Assembly: GCA_018261615.1 (NCBI GenBank)
Contig: JAGTSE010000007.1
Span: 1-64,000, forward strand
DNA from: Pseudomonadota bacterium
Lineage (GTDB): Bacteria; Pseudomonadota; Gammaproteobacteria; Enterobacterales; Enterobacteriaceae
DNA: 64,000 nucleotides
Direction: 5' to 3'
Shown here: piece by piece, positions 43,497-55,824 of the stretch
Numbering within the stretch: the stretch's first letter is position 1
Layout of the letters: each line of letters opens with the position of its first letter
The notes under the pieces: model-generated
What the model was told of the DNA's origin: nothing
The model's input: the letters and a program-made list of their open reading frames with translations, nothing else
The model's database searches: none
Made by a program: the position numbers and the translations under genes

Positions 43497-44234
43497 TTAT
43501 CGCGCGGAAATGTTCACTCCACGCTGGGTAAAAGCAGCATGCAGGCGGCGGGCAAACAGTAACGCATGTTCACCGTCGCCGTGCAAACACACCGTTTGCG
43601 CCTGCACGGGAACATACTCGCCGTCAATACTTTTGACACGCCCTGCCAGCACCATCTCCAGCGTTTGCGCCAGCGCCACATTGTCATCGTCAATCAACGC
43701 ACCTGGCTCGCTGCGTGACACCAGTCGACCATCGCTGCGATAACCGCGATCAGCAAACACTTCCTGGCGGGTGAGCAGCCCCCAGTTTTTTCCGGCGCGG
43801 ATCAGTTCGCTGCCTGCCAGCCCGACCAGAATCAAATTCCTGTCAACATCGTGCACCGCTCCGGCGATAGCGTCAGCCAGTTGCGCATCATTTGCCGCCT
43901 GGTTGTATAACATGCCATGGGGCTTCACATGCTGTAATTTGCCACCTTCAGCATGCACCATCGCTGCCAGTGCGCCGATTTGGTACAGCATCTGGGCATA
44001 CACTGTTTCTGGCGGCAGTTGCATCGCCGTACGACCGAAGTTTTCCCGATCGGGAAACGAGGGATGTGCGCCGATGGCGACCCCGTTACGCAGCGCTTCG
44101 CGCACGCATGTCAGCATCGTCCCGGCATCGCCCGCATGAAAACCGCAGGCGATATTGGCTGACGAAACCAGTTTCAACAACGCAGCATCATTGCCGCAAC
44201 CTTCGCCAAGATCGGCGTTTAAATCAATCTTCAT
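43497..44234 (-). CDS. pxpA: 5-oxoprolinase subunit PxpA
   Basis: LamB/YcsF family [36 protein letters not shown]. Confidence 0.96.
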   Translation of the reverse strand: MKIDLNADLGEGCGNDAALLKLVSSANIACGFHAGDAGTMLTCVREALRNGVAIGAHPSFPDRENFGRTAMQLPPETVYAQMLYQIGALAAMVHAEGGKLQHVKPHGMLYNQAANDAQLADAIAGAVHDVDRNLILVGLAGSELIRAGKNWGLLTRQEVFADRGYRSDGRLVSRSEPGALIDDDNVALAQTLEMVLAGRVKSIDGEYVPVQAQTVCLHGDGEHALLFARRLHAAFTQRGVNISAR

Positions 44235-45156
44235 GCGTTAACCGCCATGTCAGTTGTTCAAGGTAACGCTGTTGATCCTGACGGGCATGCAGTGCTTCAT
44301 CCAGTGAACACTGAACAAAATGCACCGATTGTCCAAGAGGAATTTGCGCCAGATGGTACATATCGGCCGCAATAATGCAGGCAATACGCGGGTATCCGCC
44401 GGTTGTCTGAGCATCATTCATCAGCACAATCGGCTGGCCGTTTGACGGCACCTGTATAACGCCAGGTAATAATCCGTGGGAGAGCAACTCGCGTGAGGTC
44501 GTCCGCAACAGTGGCTGCCCCTGTAAGCGGTATCCCATGCGGTTGCTCTGCGAGCTTATCTGCCACGGCAGACGCCAGAATGCTTCCTGCGAAGCCGGGT
44601 CGAATTCATGATACTCCGGCCCCGGCAATGCGCGAATGCGGTTGCCCCACAGCAGTTGTTTTACACCCTGCTGGGTACGAAACTGCCGCGTTGGTTCTGC
44701 CAGAGGCAGTGTATCGCCATCACGTAACAGTCGCCCTTCCAGCCCGCCAACCGCGGCTTTCAGATCGGTACTACCGGAACCTAACACCTTCGGCAGCGCA
44801 AAACCGCCCGCCACCGCCAGATAGCTACGCACGCCGTGCAGCGGGCGTTTCAGCACCAGCCGCTGTCCGGCTTTTGCCATAAAACGCCAGCCCGTCCACA
44901 CGGGCTTACCGTCGAGCTTCGCTTCACAACCAGCACCAGTCAGGGCAAACCAGCAACGGCTTTCGAATACCACTTCGAACTGACCGAACGTGATCTCAAG
45001 CCCGGCCATATCAGGCGCATTGCCCACCAGCGCATTGCCAATTTGCAGCGCAGGCGCATCCAGCGCGCCGCAATAGCTGATTCCGGACTGGCGCAAACCG
45101 GTACGCTTCCCCCCCTGCAAGGTCGTGTAAATACCGGCGCGGATAATTTTCAACAT
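44224..45156 (-). CDS. pxpC: 5-oxoprolinase subunit PxpC
   Basis: [41 protein letters not shown]; biotin-dependent carboxyltransferase-like family. Confidence 0.95.
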   Translation of the reverse strand: MLKIIRAGIYTTLQGGKRTGLRQSGISYCGALDAPALQIGNALVGNAPDMAGLEITFGQFEVVFESRCWFALTGAGCEAKLDGKPVWTGWRFMAKAGQRLVLKRPLHGVRSYLAVAGGFALPKVLGSGSTDLKAAVGGLEGRLLRDGDTLPLAEPTRQFRTQQGVKQLLWGNRIRALPGPEYHEFDPASQEAFWRLPWQISSQSNRMGYRLQGQPLLRTTSRELLSHGLLPGVIQVPSNGQPIVLMNDAQTTGGYPRIACIIAADMYHLAQIPLGQSVHFVQCSLDEALHARQDQQRYLEQLTWRLTHED

Positions 45157-45806
45157 ACGCCCTCCTTACGAGGAATGAAGCGCAGCGTGTCACCAGGACG
45201 CAGCAACGAAGGCTCCGCTAAACGCGGGTTAAAGATCGCCAAATCGGTGCGTCCAATCAGGTTCCAGCCACCGGGCGTCTCCAGCGGATAGATGCCGGTC
45301 TGTGCGCCACCAATACCGACAGAACCAGCCGCTACGCAAACGCGCGGTTCAGCGCGTCGCGGCGTGGCCAGCGCTTCTGGCAGAGCACCCAGATAGGGAA
45401 AACCCGGCTGGAAGCCAATAAACCAGACCACGTAATCAACAGAAGCATGAAGCTCAACCACCTGTTTTTCACTCATCCGACAGTGTTCTGCCACCCGTCC
45501 GAGATCCGGCCCGGCATCGCCGCCGTACAGCACAGGGATCTCAATGGCGCGAGATTCCGCCTCCAGCGCCTCGCTCTCTTCCCACCAGCGCTGCAGGCGT
45601 TCAATGACATCCAGCGCCAGCGTGCCCGAATCGCGCAGCACAACCGTAATGTTATTCATCCCCGGAATAACTTCCGCCACCTCCGGCACCATGGACAACC
45701 GCTGCGTTAGCCGCCAGATCCGCTTTTGCGTCGCCAACTGTACAGGAGGCTCCAGCTCCAGCACCACGGCAGCTTCCCCTAATAAATAACAACGCGCTCG
45801 CTGCAC
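45150..45806 (-). CDS. pxpB: 5-oxoprolinase subunit PxpB
   Basis: [31 protein letters not shown]; 218 aa. Confidence 0.95.
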   Translation of the reverse strand: MQRARCYLLGEAAVVLELEPPVQLATQKRIWRLTQRLSMVPEVAEVIPGMNNITVVLRDSGTLALDVIERLQRWWEESEALEAESRAIEIPVLYGGDAGPDLGRVAEHCRMSEKQVVELHASVDYVVWFIGFQPGFPYLGALPEALATPRRAEPRVCVAAGSVGIGGAQTGIYPLETPGGWNLIGRTDLAIFNPRLAEPSLLRPGDTLRFIPRKEGVC

Positions 45807-45817
45807 TTGTTCGCTCC

Positions 45818-46561
45818 TCAGGCCGGGTTCGGAATATCCACAAATGTGACGTCAAGATCGGTATGCGTATTCAGCCAGTCGCTCAGGGCGCGAATGCCAC
45901 CGCGTTCGGTAGCATGGTGCCCCGCCGCGTAGAAATGCAGCCCCTGCTCGCGCGCGGAGTGAATGGTCTGCTCCGACACCTCGCCGGTGATAAAGGCGTC
46001 AACGCCAAAACGAGCCGCTTTATCGATAAAGCCCTGTCCGCCTCCGGTACACCAGGCGACACGTTTCACAAGATCCGGCCCGGTATCGCCACACCAGAGC
46101 GGCTTACGACCCAGACGCTCTTCAATCCAGGAAGCCAGTTCCAACCCCGGCACCGGCACTGTTAATTCGCCCCACGGCAACAGATCTTCGATTTCTCCCT
46201 GCAGGGTAATACCGAGCAGCGCCGCCAGTTGCGCGTTATTACCCAGCTCTGGGTGCGCATCGAGCGGCAGATGCCAGCCATACAGGTTGATGTCGTTCGC
46301 CAGCAGCGTTTTCAGACGGTTACGCTTCATACCCAGAATGACCGGCGCTTCGTTTTTCCAGAAATAGCCATGATGGACGATTACCGCATCCGCCTGTTGA
46401 CGTACCGCTTCATCCAGTAGCGCCTGGCTGGCGGTCACGCCGGTGACAATTTTTTGCACCGTTTCTCGCCCTTCAACCTGGAGGCCGTTCGGGCCGTAGT
46501 CACTGAATGCCGCACTGTTCAGTTTCTCGTTAATCAGTTTTTCCAGTTCGGTATTTTTCAT
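45818..46561 (-). CDS. ybgI: NIF3-like type 2 metal-binding protein YbgI
   Basis: [45 protein letters not shown]. Confidence 0.95.
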   Translation of the reverse strand: MKNTELEKLINEKLNSAAFSDYGPNGLQVEGRETVQKIVTGVTASQALLDEAVRQQADAVIVHHGYFWKNEAPVILGMKRNRLKTLLANDINLYGWHLPLDAHPELGNNAQLAALLGITLQGEIEDLLPWGELTVPVPGLELASWIEERLGRKPLWCGDTGPDLVKRVAWCTGGGQGFIDKAARFGVDAFITGEVSEQTIHSAREQGLHFYAAGHHATERGGIRALSDWLNTHTDLDVTFVDIPNPA

Positions 46562-46572
46562 CAATGCTCTCT

Positions 46573-47985
46573 TTACACTTTACGGGCGGCTTCATACGCC
46601 GCCAGGGTGGCGGCACGCGCCTGTTTATGGTCCACAATCGGACGAGGATAATCGAGACGTAGCCCTTGTTTATCCGCCCACGCCCAAGGCTGATGGAGAT
46701 GCTTTTCCGGCACCGCTTGCAGTTCAGGTAACCAGTGACGAATAAACTCGCCTCTGGCGTCAAAGCGCTCCCCCTGTGTAGTAGGGTTGAAAATGCGGAA
46801 ATAAGGTGCCGCGTCGGTCCCCGTTGAGGCAGCCCACTGCCAGCCGCCATTGTTTGCCGCCAGATCGCCATCGATCAACTGGGAAATAAAATAGCGCTCT
46901 CCGCAGCGCCAGTCGATGAGTAAGTCCTTGACCAGAAAGCTGGCTGCGATCATCCGCAGCCGATTATGCATCCAGCCGGTACTGTTCAACTGGCGCATTG
47001 CGGCATCAACAATCGGAAAGCCAGTTCTGCCCTTTTGCCAGGCCTCAAGCTGCTGTTGGTTTTCCTGCCACTGCACATTATCGGTCCAGGGGATAAAAGG
47101 TTTGTGCTTGCAAAGTGCCGGATGGAACATCATCAGATGACGGTAAAACTCTCGCCAGATCAGCTCATTGAGCCATACTGCGCCACTTCCGCCATCTAGT
47201 GCCTGCGGCTGCTCGGCCAGTAAACGGCGCAGACACTGGCGCGGCGACAGTGCACCAATCGCCAGCGCGGCGGAGAGGCGGCTGGTACCTTCAATCGCCG
47301 GGAAATCACGTTGCTGCTCATACTCTGCCGCCTGCTGTTGGCAAAAGTGGTGCAGCCGGGCAATCGCGCTTTTCTCATCGGCGGGGAAAAGTTGTTCATC
47401 AAACGGCTGCTGCGGATAGTTAAGTATGATCGGCTGAGCAATGGGCAGCGCCCCTTCCCGCGCATGCGGCGCGGCCACGCATTCGGGCAGTTTCTCTTTT
47501 AGCCGCCGTAAAAAAGCGTTTTTGAACGGCGTAAAGACTTTATACATCTCGTGATTGCCGGTCATCACGCTGCCCGGTGCCAGCATCACGCTGTCATCAA
47601 ACCCCTGGCAGGATACATTCGGCAGCGCTTTTTCTACGGCCACATCACGCTGGCGTTCATTGAATTCATACTGAGAGTTATAAAAAAGATGGCTTACCTG
47701 CTCGCTGGCACAGATTTGGGCAATGGTCTGCACGCAGGCAGCAAAATCATCCACCTCGCGGTAGAGCAGCGGAATCCCCTTCTCCGCCAGCGACTGTTGC
47801 AGCGCATTAAGATAGGCGTTGAGCAACGCCGCCTGGCGCGGTGCCATGTGATGCTGCAACCATTGTGCTGGCGTAGCAATAAAAAGCGCGATAACACGGG
47901 CGTCGGGATAGTGACAAGCGGCCGCGAGCGCAAGGTTATCATGTACGCGCAAATCCGCGCGAAACCAGACCAAATGGGTGGTCAT
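46573..47985 (-). CDS. phrB: Deoxyribodipyrimidine photolyase
   Basis: MTTHLVWFRADLRVHDNLALAAAC; FAD-binding WRDFYR-like region (WREFYRHLM). Confidence 0.96.
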   Translation of the reverse strand: MTTHLVWFRADLRVHDNLALAAACHYPDARVIALFIATPAQWLQHHMAPRQAALLNAYLNALQQSLAEKGIPLLYREVDDFAACVQTIAQICASEQVSHLFYNSQYEFNERQRDVAVEKALPNVSCQGFDDSVMLAPGSVMTGNHEMYKVFTPFKNAFLRRLKEKLPECVAAPHAREGALPIAQPIILNYPQQPFDEQLFPADEKSAIARLHHFCQQQAAEYEQQRDFPAIEGTSRLSAALAIGALSPRQCLRRLLAEQPQALDGGSGAVWLNELIWREFYRHLMMFHPALCKHKPFIPWTDNVQWQENQQQLEAWQKGRTGFPIVDAAMRQLNSTGWMHNRLRMIAASFLVKDLLIDWRCGERYFISQLIDGDLAANNGGWQWAASTGTDAAPYFRIFNPTTQGERFDARGEFIRHWLPELQAVPEKHLHQPWAWADKQGLRLDYPRPIVDHKQARAATLAAYEAARKV

Positions 47986-48080
47986 ATCACTCCTTATATC
48001 CGTAACGAAAGAGCAGCGCAGCGGATCGTTAATCCACAGCGCCTGGCGGCATAGTGTAAATGTAGCAAAAAGGTTACCTC

Positions 48081-48107
48081 AAAAAAAAACCACCGCAAGG
48101 CGGTGGC
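48081..48107 (-). terminator. ybfA terminator
   Basis: minus strand CCACCGCCTTGCGGTGGTTTTTTTTT. Confidence 0.8.
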
Positions 48108-48133
48108 TTAGAGGATTTACTGTGTGTAATCGA

Positions 48134-48340
48134 TTAATAAAAGTCGCAGGCTACTTTGTCAGCCTGATCCATCCACACCGGTTTTTCACTGGTTTTCGCC
48201 CAGACGCGGTGCAGGTAGCTGTAAAAACGTGCGCGATCTTTCCAGAACAACATCACCGGTAATGCCAGAACGCCTGCCATAATGGCGAAAGCGCGGCGCA
48301 TCAACACAACGTGTACCGGAAACGCTTTATATGTGTTCAT
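48134..48340 (-). CDS. ybfA: DUF2517 family protein YbfA
   Basis: 68 aa; [37 protein letters not shown]. Confidence 0.93.
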   Translation of the reverse strand: MNTYKAFPVHVVLMRRAFAIMAGVLALPVMLFWKDRARFYSYLHRVWAKTSEKPVWMDQADKVACDFY

Positions 48341-48608
48341 AATCCTCTCCCCTTTGTCAGGCCGGCAATCATTACCGGAAAATGTTCCCGCCTTACAGAA
48401 AACCAGGGCGGTGCTGAAATCTGGTTAAAATAGTATCGCTTTATTTGTAATTTTACTACTCATCCGACCACTATTTTTCTGCCAATCCAGGATTTACTTA
48501 TGCCAAAGCGGTAAATTAGTTACAAAATGGTTAAATAAATACTAACCATTAGTTAAATTGTGGTTTACCCGAGGTTTCTCCGCTTGCCTGGCCAATATTT
48601 TTGGCCAT

Positions 48609-48630
48609 TTTTATATTTTTTTTACACCCC
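48609..48630. promoter_or_regulatory. KdpE-type T-rich site upstream of kdpFABC
   Basis: TTTATATTTTTTTTACACCCC matches the KdpE-binding T-rich region of E. coli kdp. Confidence 0.65.
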
Positions 48631-48709
48631 ACCTGACGATTTTTGCGAAATCTTTGCGCCAAAAAAACTACTTTTAGAATACATCCTTAAATCACCCCGG
48701 AGGTGAATT

Positions 48710-48799
48710 GTGAATGCAGGCGTAATAATCGGCATCGTGCTGGTTTTCCTGTTATTGGGCTACCTGGTTTATGCCCTGATTAACGCGGAGGATTTCTGA
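48710..48799 (+). CDS. kdpF: K+-transporting ATPase small subunit KdpF (29 aa, GTG start)
   Basis: (M)[28 protein letters not shown]; stop overlaps kdpA start. Confidence 0.93.
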   Translation: MNAGVIIGIVLVFLLLGYLVYALINAEDF

Positions 48800-50475
48800 T
48801 GGCCGCTCAGGCATTTCTTCTGGTCGCCAGCTTTTTGCTGGTGCTGTTTATTCTTGCGCGTCCGTTGGGGTCGTTACTGGCAAAACTCATTGCCGGACAG
48901 GCGCTGCCCGGTACGGCGACAATCGAAAATATCCTCTGGCGTGGACTCGGTATTGATACTCGAGAAATGAACTGGCGGCACTATTTGTTCGCCATCCTGT
49001 GGCTAAATACGCTCGGTATTGTGCTGCTATTTGCCCTGCTTATGTTGCAGGGCATTTTGCCAATGAACCCGCAAAACCTGCCCGGCCTCTCATGGCATCT
49101 GGCGCTGAATGCGGCGGTCAGTTTTGTTACGAATACCAACTGGCAATCCTATTCAGGTGAAAGCACGTTGAGTTATTTCAGCCAGATGGTCGGGCTGACC
49201 GTGCAAAACTTTCTCTCCGCAGCGACGGGGATTGCAGTGATATTCGCGCTGATCCGCGCCTTTGCACGCCGCAGCATGGATACGCTCGGTAACGCGTGGG
49301 TGGATCTCACCCGCATTATTCTGTGGGTGCTACTGCCGATTTCGCTGATCCTCGCATTGTTCTTTATTCAGCAAGGCGTACTGCAAAACTTTTTGCCTTA
49401 TCAATCTTACACCTCTCTGGAAGGCGTTCAGCACCTGATGCCGATGGGGCCAGTCGCCTCCCAGGAAGCGATCAAAATACTCGGCACCAACGGCGGGGGA
49501 TTCTTCAACGCCAACTCCGCTCATCCGTTTGAAAACCCGACCGCATTGACCAACATCGTGCAGATGCTAATGATCTTCCTGATCCCGGCAGCGCTTTGCT
49601 TTGCTTTTGGCGATGCAGTGGCGGATCGTCGCCAGGGGCACATGCTGCTGTGGGCGATGTCGCTGATTTTCGTGGTCTGCGCCGGAGTGGTGATGTGGGC
49701 AGAGTTCCAGGGTAACCCGCACTTCCTGACACTCGGTGGCGACAGCGCCATCAATATGGAAGGCAAAGAGAGTCGTTTTGGCATTCTGGCGAGCAGCCTG
49801 TATGCGGTGGTCACAACTTCCGCCTCATGCGGCGCGGTGAATGCCATGCATGACTCCTTTACTGCGCTGGGCGGCATGATCCCGATGTGGCTGATGCAGA
49901 TTGGCGAAGTGGTGTTCGGCGGCGTGGGCTCAGGTCTCTACGGCATGCTGCTGTTCGTGCTGCTGGCGGTGTTTATTGCCGGGTTGATGATTGGCCGTAC
50001 GCCGGAGTTTATCGGTAAAAAAATCGATGTCCGCGAGATGAAAATGACCGCGCTGGCGATCCTCGTCACCCCGGCGCTGGTGCTGATTGGCGCCGCTCTG
50101 GCGATGATGACTGACGCCGGGCGTAGCGGCATGTTTAACCCCGGCATTCACGGCTTTAGTGAAGTGCTGTATGCCGTTTCGTCGGCGGCCAACAACAACG
50201 GCAGCGCCTTTGGCGGATTAAGCGCTAACACCCCGTTCTGGAACTGTCTGCTGGCGTTCTGCATGTTTTTCGGACGTTTCGGTGTGATTGTTCCGGTGAT
50301 GGCGATTGCTGGTTCACTGGTCGGCAAGAAAATTCAGCCCGCCAGCACTGGCACCCTGCCAACGCACGGCGCGCTGTTTATCGGCCTGCTGATCGGCACG
50401 GTACTGCTGGTTGGCGCATTGACCTTTATTCCTGCCCTGGCGCTCGGCCCGGTGGCGGAATACCTCTTATTTTGA
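48799..50475 (+). CDS. kdpA: K+-transporting ATPase subunit KdpA
   Basis: [28 protein letters not shown]; 558 aa. Confidence 0.97.
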   Translation: MAAQAFLLVASFLLVLFILARPLGSLLAKLIAGQALPGTATIENILWRGLGIDTREMNWRHYLFAILWLNTLGIVLLFALLMLQGILPMNPQNLPGLSWHLALNAAVSFVTNTNWQSYSGESTLSYFSQMVGLTVQNFLSAATGIAVIFALIRAFARRSMDTLGNAWVDLTRIILWVLLPISLILALFFIQQGVLQNFLPYQSYTSLEGVQHLMPMGPVASQEAIKILGTNGGGFFNANSAHPFENPTALTNIVQMLMIFLIPAALCFAFGDAVADRRQGHMLLWAMSLIFVVCAGVVMWAEFQGNPHFLTLGGDSAINMEGKESRFGILASSLYAVVTTSASCGAVNAMHDSFTALGGMIPMWLMQIGEVVFGGVGSGLYGMLLFVLLAVFIAGLMIGRTPEFIGKKIDVREMKMTALAILVTPALVLIGAALAMMTDAGRSGMFNPGIHGFSEVLYAVSSAANNNGSAFGGLSANTPFWNCLLAFCMFFGRFGVIVPVMAIAGSLVGKKIQPASTGTLPTHGALFIGLLIGTVLLVGALTFIPALALGPVAEYLLF

Positions 50476-50495
50476 GACTGGCGGAGACGCATTTT

Positions 50496-52544
50496 ATGAG
50501 TCGCAAACAACTGGCCCTGTTCGAACCGCACCTTGTTCGTCAGGCGCTGATGGATTCGGTGACCAAGTTAAGCCCGCAGGTACAGTGGCGTAACCCGGTG
50601 ATGTTTATTGTCTGGATCGGCAGCCTGTTGACCACCGTTCTGACCGTGGCAATGGCAACAAACCACCTTGACGGCAGCGCGTGGTTTACCGGCGCAGTCA
50701 GCCTGTGGTTGTGGATTACGGTATTGTTCGCCAACTTTGCAGAGGCACTGGCGGAAGGTCGCAGCAAAGCGCAGGCCAATAGCCTGAAAGGAGTGAAAAA
50801 AACCTCTTTCGCCCGCAAATTACGCGCCCCGCAGCATGATGCGCAAATCGACCATATTCCAGCAGCATATCTGCGTAAAGGCGATGTGGTGCTGGTTGAG
50901 GCCGGTGACATTATTCCTTGTGATGGTGAAGTGATTGAAGGCGGTGCATCAGTGGATGAGAGCGCAATCACTGGTGAATCGGCACCGGTGATCCGTGAAT
51001 CCGGCGGCGATTTCGCTTCGGTTACTGGCGGGACACGCATTCTTTCTGACTGGCTGGTGATCCAGTGCAGCGTTAACCCCGGCGAAACGTTCCTCGACCG
51101 CATGATTGCGATGGTGGAAGGTGCGCAGCGGCGTAAAACACCGAATGAGATCGCCCTGACCATTCTGCTGGTTGCCCTGACCCTTGTCTTCCTGCTGGCA
51201 ACCGCCACCTTGTGGCCATTCTCGGTATATGGCGGCCAGGCGGTCAGCGTTACTGTATTGGTGGCCCTGCTGGTATGCCTGATCCCAACGACTATCGGCG
51301 GGCTGCTGTCTGCAATTGGCGTTGCCGGGATGAGCCGCATGCTGGGTGCGAATGTAATTGCCACCAGCGGTCGTGCGGTGGAAGCGGCAGGTGATATCGA
51401 TGTGCTGCTGCTGGATAAAACCGGCACCATCACCTTAGGTAACCGCCAGGCATCCGATTTCCTGCCCGTGCAAGGCGTGGATGAAAAAACACTGGCCGAT
51501 GCTGCACAACTCTCCTCGCTGGCGGATGAAACGCCAGAAGGCCGCAGTATTGTGATACTGGCCAAACGCCGTTTTAATCTGCGCGAGCGCGATGTGCAGA
51601 GCCTGCAAGCCACCTTTGTGCCCTTCACTGCGCAAACCCGCATGAGCGGCATCAACGTGCAGGATCGGATGATCCGTAAAGGTTCTGTGGATGCTATCCG
51701 TCGTCATATCGCCGCCAATGGCGGTCAATTCCCGGCCGATGTGGAAACGCTGGTTGAACGCGTTGCCCGTCAGGGCGCCACGCCGCTGCTCGTTGCCGAA
51801 GGAGCGAAAGTGCTGGGCGTTATCTCGCTGAAAGATATCGTCAAAGGCGGGATTAAAGAGCGTTTTGCCCAGTTGCGTAAAATGGGCATTAAAACGGTAA
51901 TGATCACCGGGGATAACCGTTTAACTGCTGCGGCGATTGCCGCTGAAGCCGGTGTCGATGACTTCCTTGCGGAAGCGACGCCGGAAGCGAAACTGGCGTT
52001 GATCCGCCAGTATCAGGCGGAAGGTCGTCTGGTGGCGATGACTGGCGATGGCACTAACGATGCGCCAGCACTGGCACAGGCGGACGTTGCGGTAGCGATG
52101 AACTCCGGTACCCAGGCCGCGAAAGAAGCGGGCAACATGGTGGATCTCGACTCGAACCCCACCAAATTGATTGAAGTGGTACATATCGGTAAACAGATGT
52201 TGATGACTCGTGGTTCGCTAACCACCTTCAGTATCGCCAACGATGTGGCGAAATACTTCGCCATCATTCCGGCGGCATTTGCAGCAACCTATCCGCAACT
52301 GAATACGCTGAACGTGATGCATTTGCACTCCCCGGCGTCGGCAATTTTAAGCGCGGTGATCTTTAACGCGCTGGTGATTGTGTTTCTTATCCCGCTGGCG
52401 CTGAAAGGGGTGAGCTACAAGCCGCTTACCGCTTCCGCCATGCTGCGCCGCAACCTGTGGATCTACGGGCTGGGCGGGCTGGTGGTGCCGTTTATCGGTA
52501 TCAAGGCGATCGACCTGATTTTGACCCTGTTTGGCCTGGTGTAA
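50496..52544 (+). CDS. kdpB: K+-transporting P-type ATPase subunit KdpB
   Basis: [13 protein letters not shown] phosphorylation motif; [10 protein letters not shown]. Confidence 0.98.
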   Translation: MSRKQLALFEPHLVRQALMDSVTKLSPQVQWRNPVMFIVWIGSLLTTVLTVAMATNHLDGSAWFTGAVSLWLWITVLFANFAEALAEGRSKAQANSLKGVKKTSFARKLRAPQHDAQIDHIPAAYLRKGDVVLVEAGDIIPCDGEVIEGGASVDESAITGESAPVIRESGGDFASVTGGTRILSDWLVIQCSVNPGETFLDRMIAMVEGAQRRKTPNEIALTILLVALTLVFLLATATLWPFSVYGGQAVSVTVLVALLVCLIPTTIGGLLSAIGVAGMSRMLGANVIATSGRAVEAAGDIDVLLLDKTGTITLGNRQASDFLPVQGVDEKTLADAAQLSSLADETPEGRSIVILAKRRFNLRERDVQSLQATFVPFTAQTRMSGINVQDRMIRKGSVDAIRRHIAANGGQFPADVETLVERVARQGATPLLVAEGAKVLGVISLKDIVKGGIKERFAQLRKMGIKTVMITGDNRLTAAAIAAEAGVDDFLAEATPEAKLALIRQYQAEGRLVAMTGDGTNDAPALAQADVAVAMNSGTQAAKEAGNMVDLDSNPTKLIEVVHIGKQMLMTRGSLTTFSIANDVAKYFAIIPAAFAATYPQLNTLNVMHLHSPASAILSAVIFNALVIVFLIPLALKGVSYKPLTASAMLRRNLWIYGLGGLVVPFIGIKAIDLILTLFGLV

Positions 52545-52557
52545 GAGGTATAAAAAA

Positions 52558-53133
52558 ATGGCTTTATTACGTCCCGCATTTCTGCTTTTGATACTCTTCA
52601 CCCTGATTACCGGCGGGATCTACCCGCTGGTAACCACCGTGCTCGGGCAGTGGTGGTTTAATACGCAAGCGAACGGCTCGCTGATCCGTGAGGGCGATAC
52701 CGTGCGCGGTTCACGCTTGCTGGGTCAGGACTTTACCGCGCCGATTTATTTTCACGGTCGCCCTTCTGCCACTGCCGATACGCCTTATAATCCAATGGCG
52801 TCCGGCGGCAGCAACCTGGCAGGCAGCAACCCGGAGCTGGATAAAGAAGTGGCGGCGCGCGTGGCACAACTGCGCTCAGAGAACCCACAAGCTGATACGC
52901 ATGTTCCGGTGGAATTGATTACCACCTCGGCGAGCGGCCTTGATGGTCAACTCTCTCCGGCCGCTACTGACTGGCAGATCCCACGCGTGGCGCAAGCCCG
53001 TCACTTACCAGTGACGGAAGTGGAAAAAATGGTGGCCGAACATACTACCACGCCGCTGGTCAACTTTATTGGCCAGCCGGTGGTCAATATTGTGGAACTC
53101 AATCTGGCGCTGGATGCGCTCAAGGATAAATAA
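52558..53133 (+). CDS. kdpC: K+-transporting ATPase subunit KdpC
   Basis: [34 protein letters not shown]; 191 aa. Confidence 0.96.
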   Translation: MALLRPAFLLLILFTLITGGIYPLVTTVLGQWWFNTQANGSLIREGDTVRGSRLLGQDFTAPIYFHGRPSATADTPYNPMASGGSNLAGSNPELDKEVAARVAQLRSENPQADTHVPVELITTSASGLDGQLSPAATDWQIPRVAQARHLPVTEVEKMVAEHTTTPLVNFIGQPVVNIVELNLALDALKDK

Positions 53134-53136
53134 AGC

Positions 53137-55824
53137 ATGACTGAAGAGCCTTTGCGCCCTAATCCCGACCGCTTGCTGGAGCACGCCGCAACGGCGCACC
53201 GGGGGAAGTTGAAAGTCTTTTTCGGCGCCTGCGCTGGTGTGGGCAAAACCTTCGCTATGCTGCAAGAAGCGCAGCGTCTGCGGGCGCAAGGGCTTGATAT
53301 TCTCGTTGGCGTGGTGGAGACCCACGGGCGCAAAGAGACCGCCGCGCTACTGGAAGGGCTGGCAACCCTGCCGCCGCACCGTATCGCCCATCGTGGGCGT
53401 CTTATTCAGGAGTTTTCGCTGGACGACGCCCTTGCGCGCCGTCCAGCGCTGATTTTAATGGACGAGCTGGCGCACAGTAACGCACATGGCTCGCGCCATC
53501 CAAAACGCTGGCAGGATGTAGAAGAACTGCTGGAAGCGGGTATCAATGTCTTTACAACCGTCAACGTCCAGCATCTGGAAAGCCTCAATGATGTGGTCAG
53601 CGGCGTGACCGGTATCCAAGTGCGTGAAACCGTGCCGGATCCTTTTTTCGACAACGCGGATGAGGTCGTACTGGTTGATTTGCCGCCGGACGATCTCCGC
53701 CAGCGCCTGCACGAAGGCAAAGTCTATATCGGCGGCCAGGCCGAGCGCGCCATTGAACACTTCTTCCGTAAAGGTAATCTGATTGCCCTACGCGAACTGG
53801 CGCTACGCCGCACTGCCGATCGCGTGGACGATCAGATGCGCGCCTGGCGCGATCGCCAGGGCGAAGAGAAAGTCTGGCATACACGTGATGCCATTCTACT
53901 CTGCGTCGGACATGGCGCGGGCAATGAGAAGCTGATCCGCACGGCGGCGCGGCTGGCGGCTAAACTTGGCAGCGTCTGGCATGCGGTGTATGTCGAAACA
54001 CCATCGCTACATAAATTGCCGGAACCGCAACGGCGGGCGATTTTAAGCGCCCTGCACCTTGCGCAGGAACTGGGAGCCGAAACGGCAACGCTTTCCGATC
54101 CGGTGGAAGAGAAGGCGATTCTGCGTTACGCCCGCGAGCATAACCTCGGCAAAATTATTATTGGCCGACGCAATAAGCACCGCTGGTGGCGTCCAGAACC
54201 GTTTGCCGATAAGCTGGCGCGCCGCGCGCCGGATCTCGACCTGCTGATCATCGCGCTGGACGACGCTCCGCCAGCATTGCTCGCTCGCGCCGGGGATGCA
54301 CGCCCGTTTATGGATCGCTGGCGGGTACAACTGAAAGGTTGTGCCGTCGCCCTCGCCCTTTGTGCGGCAATCACGCTGATCGCCGCACAGTGGCTGACCG
54401 CTTTTGATGCCGCTAACCTGGTGATGATCTACCTGCTCGGCGTAGTGCTGGTTGCGCTGTTTTATGGGCGTTGGCCATCCGCGTTCGCCACGGTGATTAA
54501 CGTCATCAGCTTTGATCTCTTTTTTATCGCTCCGCGCGGCACGCTGGCCGTTTCCGATGTGCAATATCTGCTGACCTTTGGCGTGATGCTGACAGTCGGT
54601 TTGGTCATTGGCAATCTCACCGCCGGGGTGCGTTATCAGGCGCGCGTGGCGCGTTATCGCGAGCAGCGCACCCGCCATCTTTATGAGATGTCGAAAGCGC
54701 TGGCGGTCGGGCGCAATAACAAGGATATCGCCGTCACCAGCGAAACGTTTATTCAGTCTACCTTTGATGCCCGCAGCAAATTGTTGCTGCCGGACAGCCA
54801 CGGGCAGTTGAAAGCGATGACGCAAACCCACGGCATGACGCCCTGGGATGACGCGATTGCCCGCTGGAGTTTTGATAAAGGTCAGCCTGCCGGAGCGGGA
54901 ACCGACACTCTGCCCGGTGTGCCGTATCAAATTTTGCCACTAAAAAGCGATCATAAAACCCATGGGTTATTGATTGTGGAACCGGCCAATTTGCGCCAAT
55001 TGATGATCCCGGAGCAGCAACGCCTGCTGGAAACCTTCACCCTGCTGGTTGCCAGTGCGCTTGAACGTCAGGCGTTAGCCACCAGCGAAGAACAGGCTCG
55101 CCTCGCCAGTGAGCGGGAAAGTATTCGTAACTCCTTGCTGGCTGCGCTCTCTCACGATCTGCGCACGCCGCTGACTGTGCTGTTTGGCCAGGCAGAGATC
55201 CTGACGCTCGATCTGGCAAGTGAAGGCTCCTCGCATGCGCCGCAGGCCAACGAGATCCGTCAGCATGTGCTGAATACCACGCGGCTGGTAAATAATCTGC
55301 TGGATATGGCGCGTATTCAGTCCGGTGGTTTTAATCTTAAAAAAGAGTGGCTAACGCTGGAAGAAGTGGTCGGCAGTGCGCTCAGAACTCTGGAACCCGG
55401 GCTTGGCGGTCGACATATCAAACTCGCCCTGCCCGACCCGTTAATGCTGGTACATGTTGATGGCCCATTATTTGAGCGGGTGCTGATCAATCTGCTGGAA
55501 AATGCGGTGAAATACGCAGGACAGCGGGCGGAGATCGGCATTACCGCTCATGACACACCGCAACAGTTGATGCTGGATGTGTGGGATAACGGGCCAGGTA
55601 TCCCGGCAGGACAGGAGCAGGCCATTTTTGATAAGTTCGCGCGAGGAACTAAGGAATCAGCAATTCCTGGCGTCGGTCTTGGGCTGGCAATTTGCCAGGC
55701 GATTGTTGAAGTTCATGGCGGCACCATTAGTGCCCACAATCGCCCACAAGGGGGCGCGCTGTTTTGTGTTACACTTCCCCGTGAAACACCGCCGCAACTG
55801 GATGAATTACCTGAGGATCTGTGA
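53137..55824 (+). CDS. kdpD: Sensor histidine kinase KdpD
   Basis: KdpD N-terminal domain, USP domain, SHDLRTPLTVLFGQ H-box; 895 aa. Confidence 0.98.
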   Translation: MTEEPLRPNPDRLLEHAATAHRGKLKVFFGACAGVGKTFAMLQEAQRLRAQGLDILVGVVETHGRKETAALLEGLATLPPHRIAHRGRLIQEFSLDDALARRPALILMDELAHSNAHGSRHPKRWQDVEELLEAGINVFTTVNVQHLESLNDVVSGVTGIQVRETVPDPFFDNADEVVLVDLPPDDLRQRLHEGKVYIGGQAERAIEHFFRKGNLIALRELALRRTADRVDDQMRAWRDRQGEEKVWHTRDAILLCVGHGAGNEKLIRTAARLAAKLGSVWHAVYVETPSLHKLPEPQRRAILSALHLAQELGAETATLSDPVEEKAILRYAREHNLGKIIIGRRNKHRWWRPEPFADKLARRAPDLDLLIIALDDAPPALLARAGDARPFMDRWRVQLKGCAVALALCAAITLIAAQWLTAFDAANLVMIYLLGVVLVALFYGRWPSAFATVINVISFDLFFIAPRGTLAVSDVQYLLTFGVMLTVGLVIGNLTAGVRYQARVARYREQRTRHLYEMSKALAVGRNNKDIAVTSETFIQSTFDARSKLLLPDSHGQLKAMTQTHGMTPWDDAIARWSFDKGQPAGAGTDTLPGVPYQILPLKSDHKTHGLLIVEPANLRQLMIPEQQRLLETFTLLVASALERQALATSEEQARLASERESIRNSLLAALSHDLRTPLTVLFGQAEILTLDLASEGSSHAPQANEIRQHVLNTTRLVNNLLDMARIQSGGFNLKKEWLTLEEVVGSALRTLEPGLGGRHIKLALPDPLMLVHVDGPLFERVLINLLENAVKYAGQRAEIGITAHDTPQQLMLDVWDNGPGIPAGQEQAIFDKFARGTKESAIPGVGLGLAICQAIVEVHGGTISAHNRPQGGALFCVTLPRETPPQLDELPEDL

